The notes under the pieces are model-generated. The model was given only the letters and a program-made list of their open reading frames with translations. It did not search any database and was not told where the DNA came from. The position numbers and the translations under genes are program-made. From an uncultured Oscillibacter sp. (lineage in GTDB: Bacteria; Bacillota; Clostridia; Oscillospirales; Oscillospiraceae), in assembly GCA_910585165.1 (NCBI GenBank), contig CAJUBX010000016.1:1-32593 (forward strand): a DNA stretch of 32,593 nt. The letters run 5' to 3'. Numbering within the stretch: the stretch's first letter is position 1; each line of letters begins with the position of its first letter. Of this stretch, positions 21,840 through 30,624 are shown one piece after another.

Positions 21840-21873
21840 CTATTTATAAAAAACCAAGGAGGGGGAATCGCCT

Positions 21874-22689
21874 ATGCGCGCCGCGCTGATCCAAATGCTG
21901 GTGACCGCAGACAAGCGCGCTAACATCGAAACCGCCTGCCGCCGTTTGCGGCAGGCCAAGACCCATGGGGCGGACGTCGCCGTATTGCCGGAGATGTTCT
22001 GCTGCCCCTATGATAACGCCTGCTTCCGCTCTTACGGCGAGGAAGCGGGCGGCGAGGCCCAAACTGCCCTCTCCGCCCTGGCGGCGGAGCTGGGGCTGTA
22101 CGTGGTGGGCGGCTCCCTGCCGGAGCTGGAGGAGGAGAAGGTCTATAACACCAGCTGTGTCTATGGGCGGAAGGGGGAACTGCTGGCCCGGCACCGGAAG
22201 GCCCACCTTTTTGACATTGATGTGGAGGGCGGGCAGCGCTTCCGGGAGTCGGAGGTCCTCTCCCCGGGAAACGCCGTCACCACCTTCGAGACGGAGTTTG
22301 GGACCATGGGCCTTTGCGTCTGCTTTGATTTCCGCTTTGAGGAGCTGGCCCGGTGCATGTGCCTCCGGGGCGCAAAATGCATCTTTGTCCCCGCCGCCTT
22401 CAATATGACCACCGGCCCCGCCCACTGGGAACTGCTGTTCCGCCAGCGGGCGGTGGACAACCAATGCTTCGCCATCGGCGTCTCCCCCGCCCGGGACGAG
22501 ACGGCCTCCTATACCGCCTACGGGAATTCCATCGCCGCGGACCCCTGGGGCAATGTTCTTTGCCGGGCCGGAGCCGGGGAGGAGCTGCTGTACGCCGATT
22601 TGGACCTTTGCCGGGTAGACTCCGTCCGCCGCCAGCTCCCCATTCTCTCCGCCAGACGCACGGACCTGTATGAGGTCCGGGAGCGGTGA
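21874..22689 (+). CDS. Nitrilase-superfamily carbon-nitrogen hydrolase (omega-amidase-like)
   Basis: Thiol amidase of the nitrilase superfamily, 271 residues. The catalytic triad is readable: Glu40 in VLPEMFCCPY, Lys109 in RHRKAHLFD, and Cys150 in GLCVCFDFRFEELA. The resemblance to Nit2/omega-amidase (PEMFxCPY, KxHLFDIDVxGG) points to hydrolysis of short keto-amides such as alpha-ketoglutaramate. Ribosome site AAGGAGGGGG before ATG 21874. Its stop overlaps a GTG start of an alkyltransferase-like gene by 4 bp. By family it acts in the cytoplasm as a dimer or higher oligomer; substrate not proven. Confidence 0.85.
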   Translation: MRAALIQMLVTADKRANIETACRRLRQAKTHGADVAVLPEMFCCPYDNACFRSYGEEAGGEAQTALSALAAELGLYVVGGSLPELEEEKVYNTSCVYGRKGELLARHRKAHLFDIDVEGGQRFRESEVLSPGNAVTTFETEFGTMGLCVCFDFRFEELARCMCLRGAKCIFVPAAFNMTTGPAHWELLFRQRAVDNQCFAIGVSPARDETASYTAYGNSIAADPWGNVLCRAGAGEELLYADLDLCRVDSVRRQLPILSARRTDLYEVRER

Positions 22690-23015
22690 GCGGTCAGGTT
22701 TTCGCCGCTTTTTTGGACATCGTCCGCCGGATTCCCGCCGGAAGGGTTGCCACCTACGGCCTGATTGCCCATCTGGCGGGAAGGCCCCGCTGCGCCCGGA
22801 CGGTGGGCTATGCCTTGGCGGGCTGCCAAGACCCTACCGTCCCCTGCCACCGGGTGGTGGACCGCTTCGGCGGCACGAAGCCCGTCTTTGACGTTCACGG
22901 CCCCGGAACCCAGCGGGCCCTGCTGGAGGCGGAGGGCGTACTCTTCCGGCCCGATGGCACGGTGGATTTGGAGCGGTGCGCATGGGATCCCTTTTCAGAA
23001 AAGCAAAACGCGTGA
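22686..23015 (+). CDS. MGMT-family alkyltransferase domain protein
   Basis: Single DNA-binding/catalytic domain of the O6-alkylguanine-DNA alkyltransferase family, 109 residues, without the N-terminal half of classical Ogt. The active-site PCHRVV keeps its Cys (about residue 54), unlike alkyltransferase-like ATL proteins, which replace it. IPAGRVATYGLIAHLAG (about 16-32) is the helix-turn-helix. It may repair alkylated bases or only bind them, as short members vary. GTG start overlapping the amidase stop (GTGA). Its stop codon lies inside the shared bidirectional terminator with tsaD. Confidence 0.83.
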   Translation: MSGQVFAAFLDIVRRIPAGRVATYGLIAHLAGRPRCARTVGYALAGCQDPTVPCHRVVDRFGGTKPVFDVHGPGTQRALLEAEGVLFRPDGTVDLERCAWDPFSEKQNA

Positions 23016-23039
23016 AGGCCGGGGCCTTCACGCGTTTTT
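23009..23039. terminator. Bidirectional terminator holding both genes' stop codons
   Basis: CGCGTGAAGGCC-GG-GGCCTTCACGCG (12-bp perfect stem, 23009-23034) with TTTTT to the right and, on the minus strand, TTTT then GCTTTT to the left. The TGA of the alkyltransferase (23013-23015) and that of tsaD (23030-23028) both lie in the stem, and both proteins end in Asn-Ala. Confidence 0.9.
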
Positions 23040-24050
23040 CCGTTCCTGGGAGATATCCAGCGTGGCGTAGGCGTTCAGCTCCATCCCCGCCGTGCGGCCC
23101 GCCTGGAACTCATAATAGCCCTGGGCGGCGATCATGGCCCCGTTGTCCCCGCAGAGGCGCAGGGGCGGCAGGTACAGCCTGCAGCCCGCTTCCCGGCACG
23201 CCTGCTCCAAGTCCGCCCGGATGATGGAATTGGCGGCCACGCCTCCGGCGGCCACGATGGTCTTTCTCCCCGCAAGCCGCGCCGCCTCCAGGCAGCGGGG
23301 AACCAGCGTCTCGCTGACGGCCTTCGTAAAATCCCGGGCCAGGGCCGCCCGGTCCAGCGCCTCACCCGTCTGCTCCGCGTGGTGGGCCAGATTCACCACC
23401 GCCGTTTTCAGCCCCGAGAAGCTCATGTCCAATGGCGCGCCGTCCACGTGGGCGTGGGGCAGCCGGTATACGCCTCCCGCCGACTTCTGGGCCAGCTCGT
23501 CCACCGGCCTTCCGCCGGGATAGGGCAGGCCCAGCACCCGGGCCGCCTTGTCGAAGCACTCCCCCGCCGCGTCGTCCCGGGTCCCTCCCAGGATGCGCAT
23601 ATCCGTATAGCCCGCCACGTCGATGAGCAGCGTGTTCCCCCCGGAGATGGCCAGCGCCAGGAAGGGGGGCTCCAGCTCCGGAAAAGCCAGGTAGTTTGCG
23701 GCGATATGGCCCCGGATATGGTGGACCGGAATCAAGGGAACCCCCAGCCCCAGGGCCGCAGACTTGGCGAAGCTCAGCCCCACCAGCACCGCGCCGATGA
23801 GGCCCGGCGCATAGGTCACGGCTACGGCGTCAATGTCGGAACGCTTGCAGCCCGCGTCCGCCAGGGCCTTTTCCGTCAGGGCGGCGATGGCCTCCACGTG
23901 CTTCCGGGAGGCAATCTCCGGCACCACGCCGCCGTACAGGGCGTGGACCTCCACCTGGGAGGCTATGGCGTCGGAGAGCACGGTCCGCCCGTCCTCCACC
24001 ACTGCGGCGGCGGTTTCGTCGCAGGAGGATTCAAAGCCTAAAATCTTCAT
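23028..24050 (-). CDS. tsaD: tRNA t6A modification protein TsaD
   Basis: Catalytic subunit of the complex that adds threonylcarbamoyl to A37 of ANN-reading tRNAs. 340 residues, standard length. ASKHA fold: GFESSCDETAAAVV (5-18), HVEAIAAL (51-58), metal-binding PVHHIRGHIAA (about 108-118), ALAISGGNTLL (about 131-141), and AAGGVAANSIIR near 266-277 with CGDNGAMIAAQGYYE near the end. Last gene of the polA operon, 12 nt after a GNAT gene. RimI, its frequent neighbour, is two genes upstream; the partner subunits TsaB and TsaE are not in the window. Confidence 0.96.
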   Translation of the reverse strand: MKILGFESSCDETAAAVVEDGRTVLSDAIASQVEVHALYGGVVPEIASRKHVEAIAALTEKALADAGCKRSDIDAVAVTYAPGLIGAVLVGLSFAKSAALGLGVPLIPVHHIRGHIAANYLAFPELEPPFLALAISGGNTLLIDVAGYTDMRILGGTRDDAAGECFDKAARVLGLPYPGGRPVDELAQKSAGGVYRLPHAHVDGAPLDMSFSGLKTAVVNLAHHAEQTGEALDRAALARDFTKAVSETLVPRCLEAARLAGRKTIVAAGGVAANSIIRADLEQACREAGCRLYLPPLRLCGDNGAMIAAQGYYEFQAGRTAGMELNAYATLDISQERKNA

Positions 24051-24062
24051 ATTCTCACTTCC

Positions 24063-24662
24063 TCAGTCTTCGTTCCAGGGAATCCGGCGGACGGGTTTTG
24101 CCGCCGGGTCCCAGGGAATGCGGACATAGCGGTCATATTTCTCCTTGGGAAAGCGGTTTTGATAGATGAAGCGGTGCTCCCTCGCCAGTTCTTCATCATC
24201 TGCCGGCCTTGCCGGCAGGTACAGCGTCTTATAGCGGACGCCGAAAATATCCGTATCGTATCCGGCGGTGCGGAGGCCGCAGCGGGCGTAAAAGCCCAGC
24301 CGCCGCTCCGCCATGGCCGGGTCCGGGGCATGGGCCGGAGCCTCGCTTTCCGCCAGAATCACCGTGTCCGGCTCCGCCCGGCGGAGCTCCGCCAGCATCC
24401 AGGCCCCCGCGCCGGTGTTCCGCCGCCCCTCCGCCACGCAGAGGTAATCCAGCAGCGCCCAGCCGGGGCGGCCCAGCCACAAAAAGCACTCCCCCGCGAT
24501 TTCGTCCCCGTCAAAAAGGCACCAGGGGCGGTAGCAGCCATCCCGGCACATGGCCTGGATGTTTTTCAGCGGCTTCAGCTCCGCCGGAGGGAACGCGGAA
24601 ACCATATCCCGCGCGTAAACCACCGCCACCTGCTCCGGCGCAGCCAGACGCAGTTCCATCAT
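24063..24662 (-). CDS. GNAT-family N-acetyltransferase
   Basis: Acetyltransferase with the GNAT fold, 199 residues. The core strand LLDYLCVAEGRRNTGAGAWML (about 70-90) contains the acetyl-CoA pyrophosphate loop RRNTGAG, a form of RxxGxG/A; a later helix ends in FYARCGLR typical of the fold. The C-terminal tail (about 150-199) is unusual and basic-aromatic (YQNRFPKEKYDRYVRIPWD). It overlaps rimI by 4 bp (ATGA) and is 12 nt before tsaD. Substrate unknown; nothing in the sequence shows it modifies a ribosomal protein. Confidence 0.8.
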   Translation of the reverse strand: MMELRLAAPEQVAVVYARDMVSAFPPAELKPLKNIQAMCRDGCYRPWCLFDGDEIAGECFLWLGRPGWALLDYLCVAEGRRNTGAGAWMLAELRRAEPDTVILAESEAPAHAPDPAMAERRLGFYARCGLRTAGYDTDIFGVRYKTLYLPARPADDEELAREHRFIYQNRFPKEKYDRYVRIPWDPAAKPVRRIPWNED

Positions 24663-25135
24663 GTCTTCTCCTCTTCTCCCGTGAGGTCCAGGGTCATAAG
24701 GACCGCGTCCTCCCGGGGATGCTCATAGTAATTCTTCCGCCGTCCCACGCCCCGGAAGCCCCGGCTCCCGTACAGGGCGATGGCGGCGTAGTTGGAGGCC
24801 CGGACCTCCAGGGTCAAAAAGGCCAGGCGGTTTCCCCTGGCAAAGTCCAGGAAAACCTGCAAAAGCTGCCCTGCCACTCCCCGGCGGCGGCAGTCCGGCC
24901 GGACGGCCACGTTGAGGATATATCCCTCGTCCAGCACCACCTGAAGCCCCGCGTAGCCCGCCACGGCCCCCTGCCCGTCCAGGGCCACCAAAAAGGCCGC
25001 CAGATCGTTTTCCAGCTCCTCTTTCAGCATGTTCCGGGACCAGGGGTCCGGGAAGCAGACCCGCTCCAGTTCCGCCACCTCGTCCAGGTGGTCGCCGTTC
25101 ATGGGAACAATCCGAACCTTCATGTTCTGTTTCAT
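24659..25135 (-). CDS. rimI: Ribosomal protein S18 alanine N-acetyltransferase
   Basis: GNAT enzyme that acetylates the N-terminal alanine of ribosomal protein S18. 158 residues from ATG 25135, which has GGAAGGAG upstream (11 nt) and leaves an N-terminus like other RimI proteins (PMNGDHLDEVAELERVCFPDPW). A GTG at 25162 would give the ATGA-like 4-bp overlap used elsewhere in this operon but has no ribosome site. The acetyl-CoA loop is CRRRGVAGQLL (about 82-92), the ending part SNYAAIALYGSRGFRGVGRRKNYY matches the family. Near tsaD as in many Firmicutes. Confidence 0.9.
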   Translation of the reverse strand: MKQNMKVRIVPMNGDHLDEVAELERVCFPDPWSRNMLKEELENDLAAFLVALDGQGAVAGYAGLQVVLDEGYILNVAVRPDCRRRGVAGQLLQVFLDFARGNRLAFLTLEVRASNYAAIALYGSRGFRGVGRRKNYYEHPREDAVLMTLDLTGEEEKT

Positions 25136-25158
25136 AAAACCGTAAACTCCTTCCCGCG

Positions 25159-26337
25159 TCACTGCCGCCCGTCCGGGGCCAGCAGCCGCCGGGCCCCGGC
25201 CCAGTCTTCCCGCAGAAGGTCCGAAAGGCCCAGGGCCAGCCGCTCCATAATCTCCCGGTCCTCCGAGGCGGCGAAAAACACCCGCTCCTCACAGGCGTAC
25301 TCCACAAAGGGCCCGTCGTCCGGCTGGTACTGCCGCAGATACTCCCGGACCAGCCGCTCCCAGTCCCAGCCTGTGCCGCTGAGGCCCGCGCGGAGGAACC
25401 GGCTCCGCTGAAACTCCCCCGCCTCCAGCCCCAGGCAGAACCGCTCCCCGTCTTCGGACCAGGCGAAGGGGGCAATATCCTCCTGAAACCAGGTCAGCGG
25501 GTCCGCCATGGGCTCCCGCTCCGGGTCCGCCCAGGGGCGGGCGGAGGGAAAACGCCGTTCCAGGCCCCGCCAGCCCCGCCGGAGAAAATAGTCCAGCTCC
25601 GGCTTTAAAAGCGGCGCCAGCCAGAAAAACAGCACCCCCGGCGCGCCCGGCGTAACGGCAAGGCCCAAATCCGGCAGGCCGGGAAAATCCTCCGCCGCCA
25701 CCGCCCCGGCAAAGCCCGCGCTGACGGAGGAAAGCCCCCGGTAGATTGACCCATAGCCCACAAAGCCATCCACCACCAGAAAGCGCCGCGCCGCATCCCG
25801 CAGCAGCCGAACCGGCCAGCGGTCTGCCCCGTCCCAGTCCGGCGGCAGGGCCATCACCAGCTCCGCCCGGATGGGATCGACGGCATATCCGCCCGCCTCC
25901 ACCGTATAGGCCCCCGCCCCCACGGTGGCGGCTTTCCAATAGGGCAGGGCCTCTGTAGGAGGAATCAGCGCAACGTCCAGCCGCAGTACGTCCCCGTCCT
26001 CCTCCAGGTCCCAGGCTTGAATGGACCCCAAAACCATCTCCAGGTGGGCCGCGGCGGTTTCCCGCTCCTCCGGGGTGTACCGGGCTTCCCGGCAGGCCTC
26101 CCGCCGGAGGGCAATCTCCTCCTGCCGCGCCTCCTCCCGGGCGTCCTCGCTCCGCTCCTGCGCCAGGCGCTCCCGGCGCGCGGTCCACCACGCCCTTCCC
26201 AGCACCCAGGCGGCGGACACGGCGAATACGCCGCCAATCACGATTGCAGCCGCCCCGAACTCCGCCAGCGCAAGACAGAGCACAAGGGTCAGGATAATTC
26301 CGGCAAATATCCGTTTCCAGGGGATACGTTTTTTCAT
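25159..26337 (-). CDS. Membrane-anchored SUFU-like domain protein
   Basis: 392 residues from ATG 26337, which overlaps the transporter stop by 4 bp. Two helices (about 8-26 and 27-48) are followed by a charged coiled-coil-like stretch (ERLAQERSEDAREEARQEE, about 55-73). The remainder resembles the suppressor-of-fused (SUFU/DUF) family: a strand pattern of AELVMALPPDW, WPVRLLRDAARRF, then VLFFWLAPLLKPELDYFLRRG, which matches the bacterial SUFU layout. In bacteria such domains are often immunity or adaptor proteins, yet no toxin is adjacent. The match is by eye to family patterns; function unknown. Confidence 0.6.
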   Translation of the reverse strand: MKKRIPWKRIFAGIILTLVLCLALAEFGAAAIVIGGVFAVSAAWVLGRAWWTARRERLAQERSEDAREEARQEEIALRREACREARYTPEERETAAAHLEMVLGSIQAWDLEEDGDVLRLDVALIPPTEALPYWKAATVGAGAYTVEAGGYAVDPIRAELVMALPPDWDGADRWPVRLLRDAARRFLVVDGFVGYGSIYRGLSSVSAGFAGAVAAEDFPGLPDLGLAVTPGAPGVLFFWLAPLLKPELDYFLRRGWRGLERRFPSARPWADPEREPMADPLTWFQEDIAPFAWSEDGERFCLGLEAGEFQRSRFLRAGLSGTGWDWERLVREYLRQYQPDDGPFVEYACEERVFFAASEDREIMERLALGLSDLLREDWAGARRLLAPDGRQ

Positions 26338-27182
26338 GCCTCCTCCTCCCGGCTGTACAGGGCGATGCCCAGAAGAATCACCCCGCCGCCCAGTATTACC
26401 AGCGGCCCGGGCCCCTCGCCAAACAGCAAAAGTCCCCACACGGAGGCCAGCACCGGCTCCAGCAGGTTTGCCGTGGAGATAAAGGCCGGGGGCAGGTACT
26501 TGAGCCCCCAGCTGAAGACACTGTGTCCCAGCAAGGTGCAAAATACCGCCATCCCCAGGCCCGCCAGCAGGTTCACGGGTCCCCAGCCCGCCAGGGCCCA
26601 GCCCCCCGCCAGGGCGGCGGCCAGCACCGTGCACGCCGCCGCAGAGTAAACCAGGGTTGTGTACGCCGTTGTAGAGAGCTTCCTCCGGCAGACGGCTCCC
26701 AGCATGGTATAAACCGCCATGCACGCCGATCCCGCCAGGGCAAACAAGTTCCCCCGGAGGGCGGTTCCTCCCCCGCCCTCCGCCAGGGCCACCGCCACGC
26801 TGCCGCCGAAGGCCAGCAGCACCGCCGCCCAGGCCCGGCGGCTGAGCTTCCGCCCCAGAACCAGCGCCGAGGCCAGGGCCACGAACAGCACCTCCGTATC
26901 CACCAGCACCACCGCCGCAGCGATGGACGTCCAGCGGAGGGATTCAAAGTAACAGGCAAAATGGACCCCCAGGAAAGCTCCGCTGAGGAGGCTCAGCAGC
27001 AGCTCTCTCCGTCCAAGGTCCCGGAAATCCTCCCGCCGCAGCCAGGCCGCCGGGGCCAGCAGCAGGGCGGAAAACGCCATGCGGTAAAAGGCCAGCACCA
27101 GGGACGGAGCCGTGGACCAGCGGACAAACACGGCGGAAAGAGACACCCCCGCCACGCCCAGGAGGACGGCGAAGCGCTTCAT
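26334..27182 (-). CDS. DMT/EamA-family transporter
   Basis: Ten-helix drug/metabolite transporter of the EamA family, 282 residues from ATG 27182, which overlaps the upstream stop by 4 bp. A tandem repeat of five helices is visible: first half about 5-140 with RWSTAPSLVLAFYRM and ALLLAPAAWL, second half about 145-275 with ALAGSACMAVYTMLG and LLGHSVFSWGLKYLPPAF, the typical EamA signature. It could export an amino acid or metabolite; substrate not predictable. A fragment ISTANLLEPVLASVWGLLLF near 225-245 is characteristic of the second copy. Confidence 0.88.
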   Translation of the reverse strand: MKRFAVLLGVAGVSLSAVFVRWSTAPSLVLAFYRMAFSALLLAPAAWLRREDFRDLGRRELLLSLLSGAFLGVHFACYFESLRWTSIAAAVVLVDTEVLFVALASALVLGRKLSRRAWAAVLLAFGGSVAVALAEGGGGTALRGNLFALAGSACMAVYTMLGAVCRRKLSTTAYTTLVYSAAACTVLAAALAGGWALAGWGPVNLLAGLGMAVFCTLLGHSVFSWGLKYLPPAFISTANLLEPVLASVWGLLLFGEGPGPLVILGGGVILLGIALYSREEEA

Positions 27183-27649
27183 CCTGCCGCCTCCCTCCGG
27201 TGTTCCAGGTGGATGCCGATATGGCCGATTCCCAGAATCACGGCTCCCGGCAGCATCCACCAGGCCCGCCCGTAGACGCCCAGCAGAAAGAAGGCCAGTA
27301 CCGGCAGGCTGGCCCCCGCCACGGGAAAGCACAAAAGTCCGGCAGTAAAGTCCGCCATGGTCCGGGAGCTTCGGAAGTAGCGGACCCACCAGAATTCATA
27401 CAAAACCATCAGCGCCGCCGCTGCCGCCAGCCACCAGCTCCAAGGGGACCAGGGGCGGAGGCAGATACCCCCGCTCAGCAGGGCCCCGCAGGTGACCCAA
27501 ACCTGCCCGGTCCGCTCCAGCAGGGTGAGGCGGCGCTTTTCCCGGGACGGGTCATAGCCCTGGGGCTTCCGTCCGGCCCAGAGGAGATTTGGAATCGTCA
27601 GCCCCAGGAGGAATAAAGCCCCCAGCCAGGAAAGTCCGATCCTCTCCAT
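27179..27649 (-). CDS. Multi-pass membrane protein, family not recognised
   Basis: 156 residues from ATG 27649, whose A is shared with the polA stop (TGATG). Five hydrophobic segments (about 3-19, 45-60, 66-82, 98-115, 123-142) alternate with short Arg-rich loops such as WAGRKPQGYDPSREKRR. It lies between polA and the DMT transporter in one run of overlapping genes, so it is probably expressed with them. No catalytic motif is visible. Confidence 0.7.
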   Translation of the reverse strand: MERIGLSWLGALFLLGLTIPNLLWAGRKPQGYDPSREKRRLTLLERTGQVWVTCGALLSGGICLRPWSPWSWWLAAAAALMVLYEFWWVRYFRSSRTMADFTAGLLCFPVAGASLPVLAFFLLGVYGRAWWMLPGAVILGIGHIGIHLEHRREAAG

Positions 27650-30318
27650 CACCCCTTGGCCTCCAGCCAGTTCCTTCCCCAGTGGGCCTCCGCCGTCAGG
27701 GGCACGCTGAGGCGGACCACGTGCTCCATCTCCTCCTCCAGCAGCTTCGCCACGGCCTCCGCCTCGTCCTCGGGGCACTCCACAATCAGCTCGTCATGGA
27801 CCTGGAGAACCAGCCGGGCGGCGGGCCTCTCCGCCTTGAGCCGCTTCCACACCGCCACCATGGCCAGCTTCATCACGTCCGCCGCCGTACCCTGGATGGG
27901 CATGTTCAGCGCCACCCGCTCGCCGAAGGACCGCATATTTTTATTGGAGGAGGTCAGCTCCGGAAGGCTCCGGCGGCGGTGGAGCAGCGTTTCCACAAAG
28001 CCCGCCTCCCGGGCCTTTTCCACCACCTCGTCCATGTAGCGGCGAACGCCGGGGAAGGTCGCAAAATACACCTCCATATAGTCCCTGGCCTCCGCCACGG
28101 TGACCCCCAGGTCCTGGCTGAGGGAGAAGGCCGAAATGCCGTACACAATGCCGAAGTTCACCGCCTTGGCCCGGCGGCGCATCTCGTGGGTCACGTCCTC
28201 CCGGGCCACGTGGAAGACCTTGGCCGCCGTCTCGGCGTGGAAGTCGCCCCCCGCCAGAAACGCCGCCTGCATAGCCTCATCCCCGGCGATGTGGGCCAGG
28301 AGGCGCAGCTCAATCTGGGAGTAGTCCGCGTCCACCAGCACGCAGCCCTCCGCCGCCGTGAACATCCGGCGGAACTCGCTGCCAAGGTCCGTCCTGGTGG
28401 GGATGTTCTGCAAATTCGGCTCCGTAGAGCTGAGGCGGCCCGTGGCGGTGACGGTCATCTGAAACCGGGTCCGCACCCGCCCGTCGGGGTCCATGGCCTT
28501 CAAAAGGCCGTCGGCGTAGGTGGATTTCAGCTTGGCGTACTGCCGGTACTCCAGCACGGCGTCCACAATGGGGTGCTGGAGCTTTTCCAGCACGTCGGCG
28601 TTGGTGGACCAGCCGGTTTTCGTCTTCTTCCCATGGGGCAGGCCCAGGCGCTCGAACAGCACCTCCCCCAGCTGCTTCGGGGAGTTGATGTTGAACGTTC
28701 CCCCGGCCATATCGTAAATGGCGGCCTCCTGCCCGGCAATCCGGGCGGAAAGGCTCTCGCCGAACCCCGCCAGCGCCCGGGCGTCCACGCCGCAGCCCGT
28801 CCGCTCCATCTCCGCCAGCACCCGGCAAAGCGGCAGCTCGGCAGTCTGGAACAGTTCCCATTGGTTCCGCTCCCGGAGCTTTTCCAAGAGGGTTTTGTAC
28901 AGCGCGTCCACCGTCCCGGCGTAGCTGTCCAGGGCCAGCTCCGCCTGCTGGGGGTCCTCCAGCAGGGTGAACGCCTCCGGGTCCAGGAACCGGGGCTTTG
29001 GCAGCTCCTTATTGTAATAGGCCACCGACAGCCGCTGAAGATCGTAGCTCCCCGCCGTGGCGTCCAGCAGGTAGGCCGCCAGGGCCGTGTCGAATACAAA
29101 GCCCTCCGCAGGAAGGCCGTTTTCCAGCAGCGTCCGCGTCAGGTCCTTGACGTTGTGGGAGACCTTTTTGATATCCTCCGAAAAAAGCGCCTGCAAAAGG
29201 CCGTTCCAGTCCCCCTGAAAATGCTGAAAGAACAGCTCCGCCGTCACAGCCTCGTTTTCCCCGGTCCAGCAGACCACGGAAACCCCCGTCAAATCCGGCA
29301 GGGCCAGAAGGGACACATGGTCCGCCGCCCGCCAGGCCGCCAGCAGCTTCTCCGCCTGGTCCCGGCTGCTTACCCGCTCAATGCTCCAGGCGGGAGCCGG
29401 GCGCTCCGCCGCCGGTTCCGCCGCTGCGGCATTGACGCTGAGGCCGAATTTCTCAATGAGCTTCGTAAACTCCAGCTTCAAAAACAGCGGATACGCCTCC
29501 GGGCCCGGGGCCCGGCGAAGGTTGTCCTCCGGCCGGAAGTCCAGCGGCGCGTCGGTCACGATGGTAGCCAGCCAGAAGGACTGCCGGGCCCCGGCCTCCC
29601 CCTCCGCCAGCTTTTTCACCATGGCGGGCTTGGCCGGGGTCCCCGGCGCTGTCACAATCTCCGGCATGTGGGCATAGAGATGGTCAATGGAGCCGTACAT
29701 CCGCACCAGGCCCATGGCGGTCTTCTCCCCCACGCCCTTTACGCCCGGAATGTTATCGGAGCTGTCCCCCATCAGGGCTTTCAGGTCGATCATATGGATG
29801 GGGTCGAAGCCGTACGCCTCCCGGAAGGCCGCCTCCGTGTAGTCCACGGTGGTGGTCTGGCCCATGCGGGTGGAAACCAGCTTCACCTTCGTATGCCCGG
29901 TAATGAGCTGGAGGCTGTCCTTGTCCCCCGTCACCACCACGCACTCCCAGCCCGCCGCGGCGCATTTTTGGGAGATGGTGCCAAGCAGATCGTCGGCCTC
30001 CCAGCCCGCCAGCTCGTAGCGGGGAATGTTCAGCGCGTCCAGCACCTCTTTCAGCACCGGCACCTGCATCCGCAGCTCCTCCGGCATGGGCTTCCGGGTG
30101 GCCTTGTAGGCGGCGTCCGCCTTGTGGCGGAACGTGGGGGCGTGCACGTCGAAGGTGACGCAGAGGGCGTCGGGGGCCTCCTCCCCCTCCAGGCGCAGAA
30201 GCGTCGTCAAAAAGCCGAAGACGGCGTGGGTATAGAGCCCGTCCCGGGTTGTCAAAGGCCGTATGCCGTAATAGGCCCGGTTGATGATGCTGTTCCCGTC
30301 GATGACCATAAGCTTCAT
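27649..30318 (-). CDS. polA: DNA polymerase I
   Basis: Repair and Okazaki-fragment polymerase, 889 residues. 5'-3' exonuclease domain about 1-295: IDGNSIINRAYYG, GWEADDLLGT, VVTGDKDSLQL and the helical GVKGVGEKTA arch. The 3'-5' exonuclease-like middle (about 305-480) lacks the DxE of proofreading enzymes (VSLLALPD stands there), so it is likely inactive, as in Taq and Bacillus. Polymerase domain: motif A DADYSQIELR with Asp665, motif B RRRAKAVNFGIVYGIS, motif C VHDELIVE with Asp842. ATG 30318 follows GGAGGAG. First gene of a seven-gene operon ending at tsaD. Confidence 0.96.
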   Translation of the reverse strand: MKLMVIDGNSIINRAYYGIRPLTTRDGLYTHAVFGFLTTLLRLEGEEAPDALCVTFDVHAPTFRHKADAAYKATRKPMPEELRMQVPVLKEVLDALNIPRYELAGWEADDLLGTISQKCAAAGWECVVVTGDKDSLQLITGHTKVKLVSTRMGQTTTVDYTEAAFREAYGFDPIHMIDLKALMGDSSDNIPGVKGVGEKTAMGLVRMYGSIDHLYAHMPEIVTAPGTPAKPAMVKKLAEGEAGARQSFWLATIVTDAPLDFRPEDNLRRAPGPEAYPLFLKLEFTKLIEKFGLSVNAAAAEPAAERPAPAWSIERVSSRDQAEKLLAAWRAADHVSLLALPDLTGVSVVCWTGENEAVTAELFFQHFQGDWNGLLQALFSEDIKKVSHNVKDLTRTLLENGLPAEGFVFDTALAAYLLDATAGSYDLQRLSVAYYNKELPKPRFLDPEAFTLLEDPQQAELALDSYAGTVDALYKTLLEKLRERNQWELFQTAELPLCRVLAEMERTGCGVDARALAGFGESLSARIAGQEAAIYDMAGGTFNINSPKQLGEVLFERLGLPHGKKTKTGWSTNADVLEKLQHPIVDAVLEYRQYAKLKSTYADGLLKAMDPDGRVRTRFQMTVTATGRLSSTEPNLQNIPTRTDLGSEFRRMFTAAEGCVLVDADYSQIELRLLAHIAGDEAMQAAFLAGGDFHAETAAKVFHVAREDVTHEMRRRAKAVNFGIVYGISAFSLSQDLGVTVAEARDYMEVYFATFPGVRRYMDEVVEKAREAGFVETLLHRRRSLPELTSSNKNMRSFGERVALNMPIQGTAADVMKLAMVAVWKRLKAERPAARLVLQVHDELIVECPEDEAEAVAKLLEEEMEHVVRLSVPLTAEAHWGRNWLEAKG

Positions 30319-30472
30319 TTGGAAACTCCTCCGATTTCAGGCAGAATTGCAATAGCCTGCGGATTGTACCATAAAAGCCAGGGCTCTTCCGGTATCATCC
30401 GCCGCATTCTCCGGCTGATCCCCAGGGGCGGGAAAAACGGCCGAAATCCACTCTAACGTCTGCTTCGCGGCT

Positions 30473-30501
30473 ATTATACCACGTCCGGTCCAGATTCACA
30501 A
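30473..30501 (-). promoter_or_regulatory. Promoter of the polA operon
   Basis: On the minus strand TTGTGA (30501-30496), 17 nt, then TATAAT (30478-30473) preceded by TGG (an extended -10). It gives a leader of about 150 nt before ATG 30318. Confidence 0.6.
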
Positions 30502-30578
30502 CAGCGGGATAAGCGGTTTTTTCGTTTCCGCATTGTTACCTTTTGTTCCGTATCTGTCGTTTTTTCATCCTGAAAAGC

Positions 30579-30587
30579 TGATATACT
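30579..30587 (+). promoter_or_regulatory. Extended -10 promoter for the lipoprotein gene
   Basis: TGATATACT, an extended -10, 37 nt before ATG 30625. The -35 position holds only T-runs, so the call is moderate. Confidence 0.4.
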
Positions 30588-30624
30588 GTTTATGTAAGTT
30601 TTATGCAGAAAAGGAGCTCTGCCT

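Noticed and set aside
26338..26724. 129-residue N-terminal extension of the SUFU-like protein
   Set aside because: It overlaps the transporter coding frame, is Gly-rich without motifs, and a 4-bp ATGA overlap gives a better start at 26337.
27589..30456. A 955-codon open frame opposite polA
   Set aside because: Antisense shadow; polA on the other strand has every expected motif.
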